Positions 12,501 through 25,237 of a DNA stretch of 64,000 nt are shown here, one piece after another. Source of the DNA: Hordeum vulgare subsp. vulgare (taxonomy: Eukaryota; Streptophyta; Magnoliopsida; Poales; Poaceae); assembly GCF_904849725.1 (NCBI RefSeq), contig NC_058521.1, forward strand, positions 350,608,138-350,672,137, read 5' to 3'. The translations under genes and the position numbers were made by a program. Below the pieces are notes generated by a model that was not told the DNA's origin, did not search any database, and saw nothing but the letters and a program-made list of their open reading frames with translations. Within the stretch, counting starts at the first letter, position 1. Each line of letters begins with the position of its first letter.

Positions 12501-13518
12501 AGTGTATTGTTGTGGTGTTAGTGGACTCGTGTGCGAGAAATCAAGTTGTCAAAATTATTTAAAAATGCAAGTTGTCTAGCCACGAGTCAAATGATGGCTT
12601 TCCGCATGAAACCCCACAATACCTTCTTGATACCTTGCATGAGTAGTTAGATATCCTAAAGTCTTGCTGAGTACCTTCGTACTCATGTTTGCTTAATAAA
12701 TGTTGCAGAGGTTGCTAATGACCCTAATGGAGGGTTCTTCGTAGACAACGACGACGACGAGTAGCTGGTGTCCCAGCTACGATCTGGCCCTACGTTGGAT
12801 CTGTAGTATAGTCAGGCCATGTGCCTTCTAGTTGCCCTGTCTGTACTCAGACAGTTTAAACTCTTCCGCTGGCTTGTAACTGAATGACTGGTATTACGGG
12901 TCGTGAGACCCTTAATGTGTAATATTATGTGTGTGGCTCTTCCGAGCCTCTTAAATAAAGGTTGTATGTTTATGGTTATGTTGTGATGCCATCGATGTAT
13001 CTATACATATCGGTATGCCATGCGTACGTGTGTCGTACTTGATATGTATGGGGTTTGATTACTTAGTCATGAACTTTAGTAGCACTCCTTACAAGGAAAT
13101 GCCCTTTGTGATCCAATGAGCCTTGGTAGTTCGCTACTGCTCCGGACACATTGGTTGACCGGCATGTGTCCTTCTTAGCTGCTGTGTCTGTCCCCTTTGG
13201 GGAAATGTCACGCGACGTAATGGAGTCCTTGTAGCTTGCTACGACTCGTCTACATTCGCTGATGACCGACACCTGCTTTGTTGGGTCATGTATGCCTGTC
13301 CTTGTGCGGTACTGCCCCTTTGGTTTATGACTAAACATGTCGATCCGGGTTCTTTGACATTGGAATGCTAGTGACACTATCGCATACGTGAGTCAAAAGA
13401 CGCAAACGGTCCCGGCTAAGGTAAGGCTGCAGCCGTGGAGTTAACCGTGCGTGAGACCGCAAAGGGATGCGATGTGTTACAGGCTGGATTTCTATGGCTT
13501 AGGATCGTGGTCCCGACA
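9513..13518 (+). repeat. E1 3' LTR, complete (4006 bp)
   Basis: It starts TGTCACATCC and ends CCCGACA, giving canonical TG...CA ends. From 10021 it aligns with the 5' copy to the last base, with a few single-base indels. The first 500 bases are absent from the left copy only because the window starts there. A module near 12340-12395 with ACCCCTGCAGGGTT and CGTCCGCGG resembles modules in the LTRs of E3 and E7. Confidence 0.93.
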
Positions 13519-13989
13519 ATGTGTGGAGTTATAGTAGTAGATGCAAAAAGTATGGGTCTACTTGCCTCGGACGTGATGCCTATATGTATGATCATTGCCT
13601 TAGATATCGTCATGACTTTGCGCGGTTCTATCAACTCCTCGACACTAATTCGTTCACCCACCGTAATATTTCCTATCTTGAGAGAAGCCTCTAGTGAACA
13701 CTATGGCCCCCGGGCCTACTTAACATCATATTTTCAGCCCTACACTTTTACTTTGTTGCACTTTCCGCCTTCAGATCTCACCTTGCAGTTAACCGTGAAG
13801 GGATTGACAACCCCTTTGTAGCGTTGGGTGCATGTTTGATGTTTTTGCACAGGTACTTTGGAGACTCGGCTTGATACTCCTACTGGATTGATACCTTGGT
13901 TCTCAAACTGAGGGAAATACTTACTGCTACTGTGCTGCATCACCCTTTCCTCTTCAAGGGAAAAACCAACGCAAGCTCGAGAGGTAGCA
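13519..13989 (+). repeat. E2 5' LTR, 3' fragment
   Basis: 471 bases match 18832-19302 without a net indel and end in GTAGCA. The 5' part of this LTR lies left of the window, beyond E1. ATGTG at 13519 is the likely right half of E1's 5 bp target-site duplication. Confidence 0.9.
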
Positions 13990-14000
13990 AGAAAAATTTC

Positions 14001-14018
14001 TGGCGCCGTTGCCGGGGA
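14001..14018 (+). other. E2 primer binding site (tRNA-Asp type)
   Basis: TGGCGCCGTTGCCGGGGA matches the complement of the 3' end of plant tRNA-Asp and lies 11 bases after the LTR end. Confidence 0.85.
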
Positions 14019-14275
14019 GCATCAAGTCAAGAATAGTCTTCCTCCAACATGTCAATCTGTGGCACCAGGGATTATTCTAAGTGAAGCTTATCCAAGTAAC
14101 CATCGCATACTCATCTCTTGCATTTACTTTTTTAAGCCTCTCGTTTTTCTCTCCGGCACTTCTGGAAAACAAAAATTACAAAAAAAATATTTTCCTTTTT
14201 CTTTTGCCTTTCCTTTGCTTGTGTGTTATGTGCTTTCAATATGCTTGCATCTTCGCTTGCTGAAAATCTATTGAT

Positions 14276-15024
14276 ATGAATCCTCATCCACTTTCTAACT
14301 CTTTAAGAGATCGAATTATGTTGATCCAATTGCTAGTGAGTTGAGTGCACTTGACTATCTTTATGGACTTTTGCTTGAGATGCGTGAATCTGAAAATCAT
14401 GATGAAGAAATTTATGAAGTGATTCACGAGGGCTCCTTGAATGAAAAGCAAGATTGCAATGGTTTCACTATAAATCCTATTAGTGTCAATCATGCTAAAA
14501 ATATGCAAAACCCTAAGCTTGTGGATGCTAGTTTTGCTATGTCCACTACTTGTTGCAATGATCGTGATTGGTGTGATAATGTTTGTAATGATCTTGAAAA
14601 TTTGTTTAAGCCTCATGATGATTAGGATATTTGCAACAATATTGAAAGTGGGATTGGAGAAGTCATGACTTTAGTTGATGATAATCCCACTATTTTTGAA
14701 GAGCGTCAACTTTGCATGCATGTGGATTATGAAAAGAATATCCTATGTGGTAGCTATATTGTTGAATTTGATTATGATCCCACATGTAATTATTATGAGA
14801 GAGGAAAATACTGTGCTAGAAACTTTCATATCACTAAATCACCTCTCGTTATGTTGGGATTGCTATTGTCTCTTTCTTCTTCCTTGCATAAGGTAGTTAT
14901 TGGTTGTCTTGACAATCTGTTTTCCTATAAAATGCCTATGCGTAGGAAGTATGTTAGACTTAGATGTGATTTTCACATGCTTTATGATGCTCTCTTTGTG
15001 CTTCAATTCTTGTCTTTTGTGTGA
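14276..15024 (+). pseudogene. E2 internal ORF of unknown function, broken
   Basis: An ATG at 14276 opens a short frame that ends after about 20 codons. A second frame, from about 14330 to 15024, continues for about 230 codons with one TAG at 14623-14625. The product is acidic in its first half (SALDYLYGLLLEMRESENHD) and Cys/aromatic-rich in its second (CNYYERGKY). It shows no zinc knuckle, protease or RT motif, so I cannot call it gag. I recall similar unnamed proteins from many wheat and barley loci, so the ORF may be a conserved part of this family. The break near 14330 looks like a frameshift. Confidence 0.55.
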
Positions 15025-17796
15025 GCATCATTGAATTATCAATGCCTAGCTAAGGGCGCTAAACAATAGCGCTTGTTGGGAGGCAACCCAATGAATTTAT
15101 CTTTGCTTTTTTGCTTTCTGTTTTGTTGTGTCCACAGCATCATAATTCTGTTATGATTGTGTCTTTTGTATTTCTTTTTGTGTTTGTGCCAAGTAAAACC
15201 TTTATGACTAGTTTTGGTGATGGTTGTTTGATTGTGCTGAAGAAGACAGAAACTTTTCGCTCACGAAATTATATTTCATTCTTATCTAGAAAGAGTTTGA
15301 TATGCCAATTGCCCAAATTATAGTAATTGTTCGGAATGTTTGAGATACCATAAGTATACGAAGTATACAGATTGCTATAGACTAGTCTGTCTTTGACAGA
15401 TTCTGTTTTTGTTGTGTTGATTGCATATTTTGATGAAACTATGTATAGTATCGGGGGGTACTAGCCATGGGAAAGTGAGAATACAGTAATCTAACACCAA
15501 TATAAATAGAAATCAAGTTTGCTACAATACCTAAAGAGGTGGTAGTTTGTTTTCTTGCGCTAATGATATCACGAGTTTCAGTTTAAGTTTTGTGTTGTGA
15601 AGTTTTCAAGTTTTGGGTGATGTTCTCATGGACGATGAGATAAAGAGTGGAAAGAGCTCAAGCTTGGGGATGCCCATGGCATCCCATGCCAAATTCAAGG
15701 ACACCAAAAAGCCTAAGCTTGGGGATGCCCCGGGAAGGCATCCCCTCTTTCGTCTTCAATCCATCAGTAACATTACTTCAAGCTATATTTTTATTCACCA
15801 CATGATATGTGTTTTGCTTGGAGCGTCGTGTATTATAGGAGTCTTTTTATTTTTGTTGTGTCACAATCATCCTTGCTGCACACCTCTTGAGAGAGACATG
15901 CACTCATCGTGAATTTCCTAGAATATTCTTTGAGCTTCGCTTATATCTTTTGAGTTAGGTAATTTAGCTCACATGTGCTTCACTTATATCTTTTGAGCTA
16001 GATAACTTTGCTCTAAGTGCTTCACTTAGATCTTTTTGAGAATGGCGGTGTCATATTTTGGAGAAATAAGAACTCTCGATCTTCACTTATATCTTTTTGA
16101 GAGTGCTCTCTCTGATTAACTTGGTAGTTGGCTTGTGCTATGAAATTAGTCCTAAAGATGATAGGCATCCAAAGAGGATACAATAAAACGTCCATATTCC
16201 TGTGCATTGATTAGAAAGAGAAGTTTGATTCCTCTCAATTAGTTTTGAGATATGGATTTGGTAATATTAAGAGTCATGTTAGTAGGGTGCTGTGAATCTA
16301 GAAATAATTGTGTTGAAGTTAGTGATTCCCGTAACATGCACGTATGTTGAACCGCTATGTTAGGAAGTCGGGGCATAATTGATTTATTGATTGTCATCCT
16401 TTGTGTTGCGGTCGGGATCATGCGATGGTTAACACCTACCAACCCTTCCCCTAGGAGTATGCATTTAGTACTTTGTTTCAATTACTAATAAAAACTTTTG
16501 CAATAAGTATGTGAGTTCTTCATGACTAATGTGAGTCCATGGTATAGATGCACTTTCACCTTCTACCATTGCTAGCCTCTCTAGTGCTGCGCAACTTTCG
16601 CCGGTACACAAAACCACCATAGACCTTCATCAAAACATCCACCATACCTACCTATCATGGCCTTTTCATAGCCATTCCGAGATATATTGCCATGCAACTC
16701 CCACCGTTCCATCTCATGACTTGTGCCGTCACTTACATATTGCCATTGCATGATCGTAAGATAGCTAGCGAGATGTTTCAAACGTCATACGCCAACCTAG
16801 ATCGTTTCACATCCCAGTACACTGCCGGAGGCATTTCCTATAGAGTCATCATTGTTCTAAGCATTGAGATGTGAGGAAATAAAAGTGTGATGATCATCAT
16901 TATTAGAGAATTGTCCCATGTGAGGAAATAAAAAAAAGGCCAAAGTTGCCCACAAAAAAAAAATATATATGGAAAGAGGCCAAAGAGCCCAAACAAAAAA
17001 AAGGAGGGAAAAAGAGAGAAGGGACAATCCTACTATCTTTTTCCACACTTGTGCTTCATAATAGCACCATGTTCTTCAGGATTGAGAGTCTCTTGTTTTG
17101 TTACCACCATATACTAGTGGGAATCTTCATTATGTAACTTGGTTTGTATATTCCAATGATGGGCTTCCTCAAAATTGCCCTAGGTCTTCGTGAGCAAGCA
17201 AGTTGGATGCACACCCACTAGTTCTCCTTTTGAGCTTTCACACACTTATAGCTCTTAGTGCATCCATTGCATGGTAATCCCTACTCATCCACATTGATAT
17301 CTATTGATGGGCATCTCCATAGCAATATGCCGAGTCAATGTGACCATCTCCTCCTTTTTGCCTCACAACCTCCACCACACTCTATTCCACCTATAGTACT
17401 ATATCCATGGCTCACGCTCATGTATTGCGTGAGAGTTGAAAAAGGTTTGAGAAAGTAAGAGTGCGAAAACAATTACTTGGCCAATACCGGAGTTGTGCAT
17501 GATTTAAATTTGTTGTGTGGGGATGATGGAGCATATCCAGACTATATGATTTTGTAGGGATAACTTTCTTTGGCCTTGTTATTTTGAAAGTTCATGATTA
17601 CCTTGCTAGTTTGCTTGAAGTATTATTGTTTTCATGTCAATTAGAAACTATTGTTTTGAATCTAACGGACCTGAACATTCATGTCACATGAAAGAAGTTA
17701 CAAAGGACAAATATGCTTGGTAGCATTCCTCATCAAAAATTCAGTCTTTATTACTTCCGTACTCGAGGACGAGCAGGAATTAAGCTTGGGGATGCT
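15025..17796 (+). other. E2 non-coding internal region
   Basis: There is no convincing coding sequence. It contains three short hairpins (15056-15072, 15667-15685, 15721-15745) and A-rich low-complexity DNA at 16920-17020. The purine-rich AAGCTTGGGGATGC motif occurs twice internally and again at 17783-17796, directly before the 3' LTR, where it probably serves as polypurine tract. Confidence 0.7.
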
Positions 17797-19302
17797 TGAT
17801 ACGTCTCAAACGTATCTATAATATTTTATGGTTCCATGCTATTATCTTGTCAAACTTTGGATGTTTTGTATGCCTTTTTATATCTTATTTGGGACTAACT
17901 TATTAACTCAGTGCCAAGTGCGAGTTCCTGTTTTTCCGTGTTTTTGACCTTTTTCAGAGGAGAATATTAAACGGATTCCAAACGGAATAAAACCTCCGAA
18001 AAGATTTTTTCTGGAACAGAAGATACGTAGGGATCTTGAGAACGAAGGCAAAGGGCACCACGGGAGGCCACAAGCCCCCTAGCCATGGCCTGGGGGGCGC
18101 CGAGCAGGATTGTGGGCCCCCTGGGGCTCCTCTGCCCTAGTTCTTCCGCCTATAAATCCCCGAAAAAATCTGAACCCACGGGAGAGAGCCACGAAAATAC
18201 TTCTCCGCCGATGCAAGCTTCTGTCTCTGCAAGATCCCATCTGGGGCACATTCCGGTGCCCTGCCGGAGGGGGATTCGGACACAGAGGGATTCTTCATCA
18301 ACACAATTGCCTCTCCGATGATGCGTGAGTAGTTCACCATAGACCTTCGGGTCCATAGCTAGTAGCTAGATGGCTTCTTCTCTCTCTTGGATCTTCACTA
18401 CAAAGTTCTCCATGATCTTCATGCAGATCTATCCGATGTAATCCTCTTTTTCGGTGTGTTTGTCGAGATCCGATGAATTGTGGATTTATGAACAGATTAT
18501 CTATGAATATTATTTGAGTTTCTTCTGATCTCTTATATGCATGATTTCATATCATTGTAATTCTCTTTGAGTTGTGGGTTTCGTTTGGCCAACTTGATCT
18601 ACAGTTCTTGCAATGGGAGAAGTGCTTGGTTTTGGGTTCATATCGTGTGATGACCTCACCCAGTGAGAGAAGGGGTAGCGAGGCACGCATCGTGTTATTT
18701 CCATCAAGGGAAAAAAGATGGGGTTTATATCTATTGCATGAATTTATCCCTCTACATCATGTCATCTTGCTTAAGGCGTTACTCTGTTTGTCATAAACTC
18801 AATACACTAGATGCATGCTGGATAGCGGTCAATGTGTGGAGTAATAGTACTAGATGCAGAACGTATGGGTCTACTTGTCTCGGACGTGATGCCTATATGT
18901 ATGATCATTGCCTTAGATATCGTCATGACTTTGCGTGGTTCTATCAATTGCTCGACAGTAATTCGTTCACCCACCGTAATATTTGCTATCTTGAGAGAAG
19001 CCTCTAGTGAACACTATGGCCCCCGGGTCTACTTCACATCATATTTTCAGCCCTACACATTTACTTTGTTCCACTTTCCGTCCTCAGATCTCACCTTGCA
19101 GTTAACCGTGAAGGGATTGACAACCCCTTTGTAGCGTTGGGTGCATGTTTGATGTTTTTGCGCAGGTACTTTGGAGACTCGTCTTGCTACTCCTACTGGA
19201 TTGATACCTTGGTTCTCAAACTGAGGGAAATACTTACTACTACTGTGCTGCATCACCCTTTCCTCTTCAAGGGAAAAACCAACGCAAGCTCAAGAGGTAG
19301 CA
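17797..19302 (+). repeat. E2 3' LTR, complete (1506 bp)
   Basis: It starts TGATACGTCTC and ends GTAGCA. After it, at 19303, the sequence is that of the E3 LTR (compare AGCTCTCTCACTCC at 19306 and 25716), so E2 inserted just downstream of E3's TATA box. Confidence 0.9.
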
Positions 19303-22300
19303 AGTAGCTCTCTCACTCCGCTACGGTTTCCCCCTAGAAAAACTGTAGCCACCCCCAAGAAAAACCCCGTCTGCTAGCTCCACCTCCTCTCTCTCCCGAA
19401 ATCCGTCTCTGGGTCAGATCTGGATCATTGTATCCGCACCCAATGGCCTAAAATCTCCCCAAACCCCACCTACCGGAAAGGACCACGGCCAACTCGGACA
19501 TGTCCGGGCGACTACAATCACCCCGAGCCATGCCCACAACCTCTCGCATCCATCAGGAGCCCGAGCTCCATCGCCCGAGCCCTCGCAGTCACGCGCCGCC
19601 ACCCGTCCAGGTTGCCGGAGCCCAGCCATCCACCGGCAGAGGTCATCGTGTCACCAGGACCGCAGCTGCCGCCCTTGATGATCGGAGACGTGCAGTCGCG
19701 GCTCGACCACGTCGCCGCCACCTTGGAAGTTGCCTGCTCCCGCCTCCTCCTTTTTCTCACCGCCGTCCACCCTGTGGATCCGGCCGGTCCCTCGCCGGTG
19801 ACCGCCACCTTGACGCCCTTGCCTTCCCACGCCGACCACCAATGCCGCCGGATGCTGCAACCTCACAACCAGCCCCGATCCGATCGGATCCGGAGGACGA
19901 CCGCGGTCGCCTTCCTCAGACAGATGGGCCACACCCGGTCAAGTTCGCCTAGTCGAGGCCCAGGTCCACCCCGAGCCCAGCACCGAGCCGACCCAGTGGC
20001 CTCTGGTGAGCACCCCGTTCTATCCAGCACCCCCGCACGTGTTTTAGTTATGTAGCGCTATGCCCCTGTTTCGGCCTATAGCAGATATTGGCCCACTTAG
20101 TTTTTTAGGTTTGCGAATTTATTAATTTCAGAAAAAACATGCATATTTTCAAACGCCCGTAGTTTTTAAACCGTGCCTCGGATCGCGACAAGTTGTATAT
20201 GTAAAACATGTAGAATTTCATGTAAGTTAATATTTTCCAACCACCATGCATATTTAAAACTGTTAGACATGGCGTTTGCATCGTTTTGCGTGTCGACGTG
20301 ATAGAAATGGGTTAGTTTATAGTTATTTAATCATATCTCCGTTGGAGATGAGCCATATATGTAAATGGACTAGAACGATGGTTAGAATCACGTGAACCAC
20401 TTTGTTTTTCTATTTAACAAATATAAATTGTGATAAGGACAAAACTGGATGATTTAGAAGTGAACACATGGGGTCGGTTCGGAGATGCTATATGTCGTTT
20501 CCGGCCTCATTTAAAATGCCTAGATAGGTAGTTTAATTGTACTTCACCCCTTGCCATGTTTAACAACACTTAATATTGTCGTGTACCTAAATGGGAGTGA
20601 ATTAAATAATTTAACAACACTTAATAGCGTCAATATGCAACTCGTTGCATATTGGCCTTCACTTAATGTGTAGTGTTTGGCAGTTGTGAATTGCTATGCC
20701 ATGCCTTGCATAATTGAATGGATCATGCATCATATTAGGGTGTGCCTCATGTCGTGCATGTGACGTGGTGAATATAGTGTGTTGATTCTTGTTTCTGGTT
20801 TGCTTTGTCTCGATAGAATTCCGCAAACGTGTCGGAATGTGAGGATCCGTTCGACTGCGTCGGTTCGTCTGCTTCATGGAGTCGTTCTTCTTCCAAGTGG
20901 GATCACATGCAAGATGATCATTTCCCTAGATTTCATTACCATCATTCCCATGCTAGTTGTCTCGTTTCTTTTGCTATGTCTCGCTGCCTACCACCTGTTA
21001 AATATCAACCTCCCAACATTGCCATGAAAACCACTAATCTTTCCACTTCCTAGCAATCCATTGTTTGGCTATGTTACTGCTTGCTCAGCCTTTTGATAGC
21101 GTTTCTAGTTACAGGTGCAGTTGCTTCCATGTGAAAACATGGGTTCCTTATGATATCACCATATTATTGCGAATCAATTTAATGCACCTATATACTTGGT
21201 AAAAGGTGGAAGGCTCGACCTTTCTAGCCTGGTGTTTTATTCCACCTTTGACGCCTTAGTTTTGGCTACTGGTGTTTTATTCCATAAATGAGCGCTCCTA
21301 ACATGCTTGGGGTTGTTATGGGGACCCCCTAGTTTGTTATTTTGGGATAAAACTCGTGTGGCAAGACCCAACAATGGTAGTATATTTGCCCAACATAATA
21401 ATTCTGTTAATACTGAAAACATAGGGCGTCATGAATCCAAGGAGTAATTCAACATAATACAGGGGACTAGTCCTGCTGGTGCACGTCCAAGACAGAGCAC
21501 TGTGTGGGGCCAACCCGGGGTGACTCGGGAGATGTCTATCAGGCCACCGTACGCTTCGCTTATCCGTCATGTCCTGAGAACGAGATACGCGGCACCTATC
21601 AGGATCGTCGACACGCTGGGAGGCCTTGCTGGATTTGTTTTACCTTTATTGAGCGTCTCGTGCGAGGGATTCCGAGGATACTTTGGGCTAACTCGAGGTT
21701 GAGTTTTCCAATAGGAGCCCGAGGAGATCACGGATTTTCCCTGATCGAGGTTATTTCGTCACAGCGTGTGGTAGTTTGTGATGGACTAGTTGGAGCACCC
21801 CTGCAGGGTTAAATCTTTCGGAAAGTCGTGCCCGCGGTTATGTGGAAACGTGGAAATTTTGTTTAACATCCGGTTCTAGATAACTTGAAGTATACTTAAC
21901 TAAAACTTGCCAACTTAGTGCGTAACCGTGACTGTCTCTTTCGTGAGCTCCTTCTCCAATCGAGGACAAGATGGGGTTATGTCTGACGTGAGTAGGTGTT
22001 TAGGATCATTCATTTGATCATCAGTAGTTCACATACGCTATGCGTAGATCATCCCCTCTTTTGTTCTTGTACTCATGAATTAACCAACTCAAACTATAGC
22101 TTAGTCGCTTGCTACAGCCTCACCACTTAACCATACCCTGCCCATTAAGCTTTGCTAGTCTTTATACCTTTGGAAATGAGATTGTCGAGTCCCTGTGGCT
22201 CAAAGATACCTACAACACCATTTGCAGGTACATGTAAAGTGATATTAAGACGTGAGCGCGATCATTGTGCCATTTGGAGTTTCTTCTTCTTCTTCTGCTT

Positions 22301-22575
22301 CATCGATCTAGGATGGCTGACAACTTGGTATAGCAAGGATTCACATCGTTCTTTTATCTTTTTTTCGTCTGTAGACGGACCCTGCTCTTCTTCAAGCTAA
22401 CTGGATATTGATGTATTAATGTGATGTTGATGTAGGTTGTGGCGAGTGGAACGAACTCCTTATACTCATCTTTTCAGTACATGTACTTGTAACAATATCC
22501 ATTCTTTTGAAACGACGAGATGCATTTCTATCCCTATCCACGAGATCCGTTACTTGTAACAATATCCATTCTTGG
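19303..22575 (+). repeat. E3 5' LTR fragment
   Basis: It aligns with 25714-26050 and then 26052 to about 27000 of the 3' LTR. It also keeps 1.94 kb (19645-21586) that the 3' copy lacks. Part of that extra sequence (20930-21540) resembles E7 LTR 54950-55520, so it is original LTR. The distal end is scrambled: a 67 bp tandem duplication (22485-22573) replaces the normal LTR end and no primer site is visible. Confidence 0.8.
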
Positions 22576-25237
22576 GCAGTACTGACCTAGGAGCCCCCTT
22601 GATTGATCAAACTTGGAGTCGAGTCTAGTGAAAAACTATTTTGAGTCTTAGTTATATCGGAGAATAGGATTCTTTTTTCTCTTCTTCTATGCTCTGGTGA
22701 GGAATCTTGACGTAGGAATTTTAATTCTACTCCTCTTCTCACTCAATTTTTTTTAGGATCACACGGATATTTTTGGAATCTATACGATGGCGATGTGATG
22801 GAGTTCGGACTTGGTGCCTCCTGCTGTGTTGATTTTATTCCGGGGAGATGAGCTCCAGGGGATTCTTGAGCACATCATTATCATTCAGATTTCTTAGTAT
22901 CTCAGGACGAAGGATGTTCGAAATTGCTTCAATACTAGTAGTGGCGAGATAAGCCCTGCATGCCCAGTACGGGTGCAAAGAGTTCGGGGGTACCGCCATA
23001 CTTATCATCGTTGTGATTACGAGGGTCTGAGATAGATGAGGTTTCGAGATTATGTTTATGTGTTGACGGATGTGATACACTCGACGGGTTAGATGCGAGG
23101 AGTTGAGTGATGGATTTTACTCCTTGTATCCGTGGACCTGATTGCATGACCAGAAAATTTTGGGAGTTCTTAGGTGGGAATTCAAGTAGTCACTTATAGG
23201 ACAATCACCGAACAGATGCATGATATGAGGTTGGGGTTCAACATCTATTGGATTCGTTTGATCACGGTCGTCTTATAGCGGTTCTTGTTGTGTCTTAAAG
23301 AGTCCTTGTAGATTGCTACGACTCAAGGATGCTTCGTATGTCATGTGCATAGCCTTGTACATGATGACTACTGTAGGATAGAGTTCGTGCGATCCTATCC
23401 ACGAAAATGTTAGACGAAATCTCTATCACGATTTTGTTCTGGCTTGATTAGTAAGCCTCATTCTTTATTTTGTTGGAGTATGGTAATTCGAGTTGCTTTG
23501 ACGTCAGGTGGTGAATTCATATCTTTCCAAGAGGCGTTCTCATATTTTTATGGGAATGCAATTATTTTGCTCAATCAAGTTGTATTTTCAATTCCTCTCA
23601 ACTGGAGTCGTCATGTCGATTCTTTTTCATCCGGTGTGCTTCTCTTCAAGTGAATCCAATCTTCTCCATTTCTTGCAAGATCAATATCTCATTTCTTTTG
23701 GGAGTTCATCTCATCTGTCCCAAGTTCCCTTTGTTTTCCCCGCCCTCCCGCCCTTTTGTTCAGTGATTCAATTATCATCCAAGTGCATTTATTTCATGAT
23801 GCTTCCTCTATCTTTTATCCTATATCGTATCTGGTGGTTCATTGTGAAGATGCTCAGTGTTAAGTACATCAGTTTTCATTCTTGTTCTCTTTTACGGTGA
23901 ATTCAATTCAAGAATTTCATCAGTCATATCCCTTCTCCAAGATCTATTAAAATTAATTCCTTCGTTGGCTCAACTTTTCCTTGTTCATCATTTCGGAGTG
24001 TCGCAGTAATTTTGGTGGTGTCTCTTGTCATCATTTTCAGCTTGGAAGACCGAACGAGTGTTTGTCCCAAATCTTGGTCCATTCTCTTGAAGATTCATCA
24101 TTTCAGCTTTGTGTTATCATCTTGAATTGTTCTCGATCATGAGAAATCCTTTCGATATCTATCCGGTGCATTTTTGATTTGTTTTCATTGTCAATCCTCC
24201 AAAGGCCGCCATTTCAGAAGAACTCTTCGCTCTCAACTTCTAGCTTCCATGCTCAAATTCTTCTCAATTGTTGTCTCTTCGTTCATATCTCAATTATTCT
24301 AGTGCCTTGTTGAATTTTTCTGTTAAGTGGATCATTATCTCTTCATTCTCAAGGTGTTCTTCAATATTCGAGATAAGGTGTTCAAGTATTCTTTATCTTG
24401 CATTTCTAAGTGCAATTCTTCCTCCTTTATCCTTTGAGTTGGTGTTATAGCGTTCTTTTTAGTGGAGGAATCTCGAAGAGAAGTTATTTCAAGAATGAAA
24501 TATGTAAACCTACCAATTCTTTGATCATGAGATATTTTCAACCCATGGTTTCTTCATTGAGCTATCTTGGTTTAGACTTCACCTATAGCTTTGTCAAAGA
24601 TTGTTTCCATTATGGTGATTATTGTTGATCCAAGTTTTCAATGTTTCCTCTTGGTGTAAGAAGTTTTCATATCGTGTTGCTCTCAATGAATCAATTCTTT
24701 TCCGATTGTGGCTGGTTGTCACCTCATTTTGAGATGGTTTCATAAGACCACTACAAGCTTGTTCTTTTCGTTGTTGATTTTCCAACAACTCCATGCAATC
24801 CTCCTTTGTAGGATTCTCTTCAAGTTCAAATGTGCTGGAAGTTATTATTTTCTTCTCCATTCTTTCTTCCCAAGGATCTAGTTTCTATTCTCTTGTTCCG
24901 GAGTTGTTGTGATGTTGCTCTTTTGAGTCAATCATCTCTTCTTGTCAAGATCATGTTCTCTCCTTGCTTATTCAATTTAGTTAGTGTGTTGTGAATGTTT
25001 TCAAGATGTTTCCATGTTATAAAATTTTGCCCTCTTTCCTACCAAAGTGCTGCCAAAACTTTGTTTGAATTCTAGCTTGTTTCTCATATCATTCTTCATC
25101 TCTTTGCAACCACAAAGAGTCAATGGCGTCACTCGTTTGTCACAGATGCAACTAAGTTTGACCTATTGCATTTTCTCTTACTCTCCCCCTTTCATTCTTA
25201 GATCTCAGGGCGAGATGTCTTATTAGTGTAGGAGAGT
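22576..25237 (+). other. E3 internal region, non-coding
   Basis: T-rich DNA with many CTTC/TTCAAG-like runs and no ORF resembling gag, protease, RT or integrase on either strand. The longest frames (about 130 codons at 23508-23900) look random. It ends in a polypurine-like AGTGTAGGAGAGT. Confidence 0.65.

Larger units (their letters stand above)
1..13518 (+). mobile_element. E1: Tekay-like (chromodomain) Ty3/gypsy LTR retrotransposon, 5' end outside window
   Basis: The order is partial 5' LTR, primer site, extra ORF, gag-pol in one frame, polypurine tract and full 3' LTR. The RT-RNase H-integrase order marks Ty3/gypsy. A C-terminal KVQW...[10 protein letters not shown] motif is the degenerate chromodomain typical of the Tekay clade. 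Position 1 matches 10021 in the 3' LTR, so only about 0.5 kb of the 5' LTR is missing. The LTR copies differ at roughly one or two sites per 60 bases in the lines I compared, so this is the youngest element of the nest. It sits in the 5' LTR of E2, whose sequence resumes at 13519 exactly where the intact E2 LTR copy has position 18832. Confidence 0.92.
13519..19302 (+). mobile_element. E2: small, probably non-autonomous Ty3/gypsy element
   Basis: The order is LTR fragment, tRNA-Asp primer site, about 3.8 kb internal region without RT, integrase or protease, and a complete 1506 bp 3' LTR. The LTR start TGATACGTCTC and the internal 'AAGCTTGGGGATGCC' motifs are familiar from abundant Triticeae non-autonomous gypsy elements of the Sabrina/WHAM type; the family name is a recollection, not a search result. 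The retained LTR parts (471 bp each) differ at 21 positions by my count (4.5%). It should therefore be older than E1, as the nesting requires. It sits in the 5' LTR of E3. Confidence 0.88.

Noticed and set aside
23508..23900. 130-codon ORF in the E3 internal region
   Set aside because: Composition follows the T-rich background, with no recognisable motif and no support from neighbouring frames.
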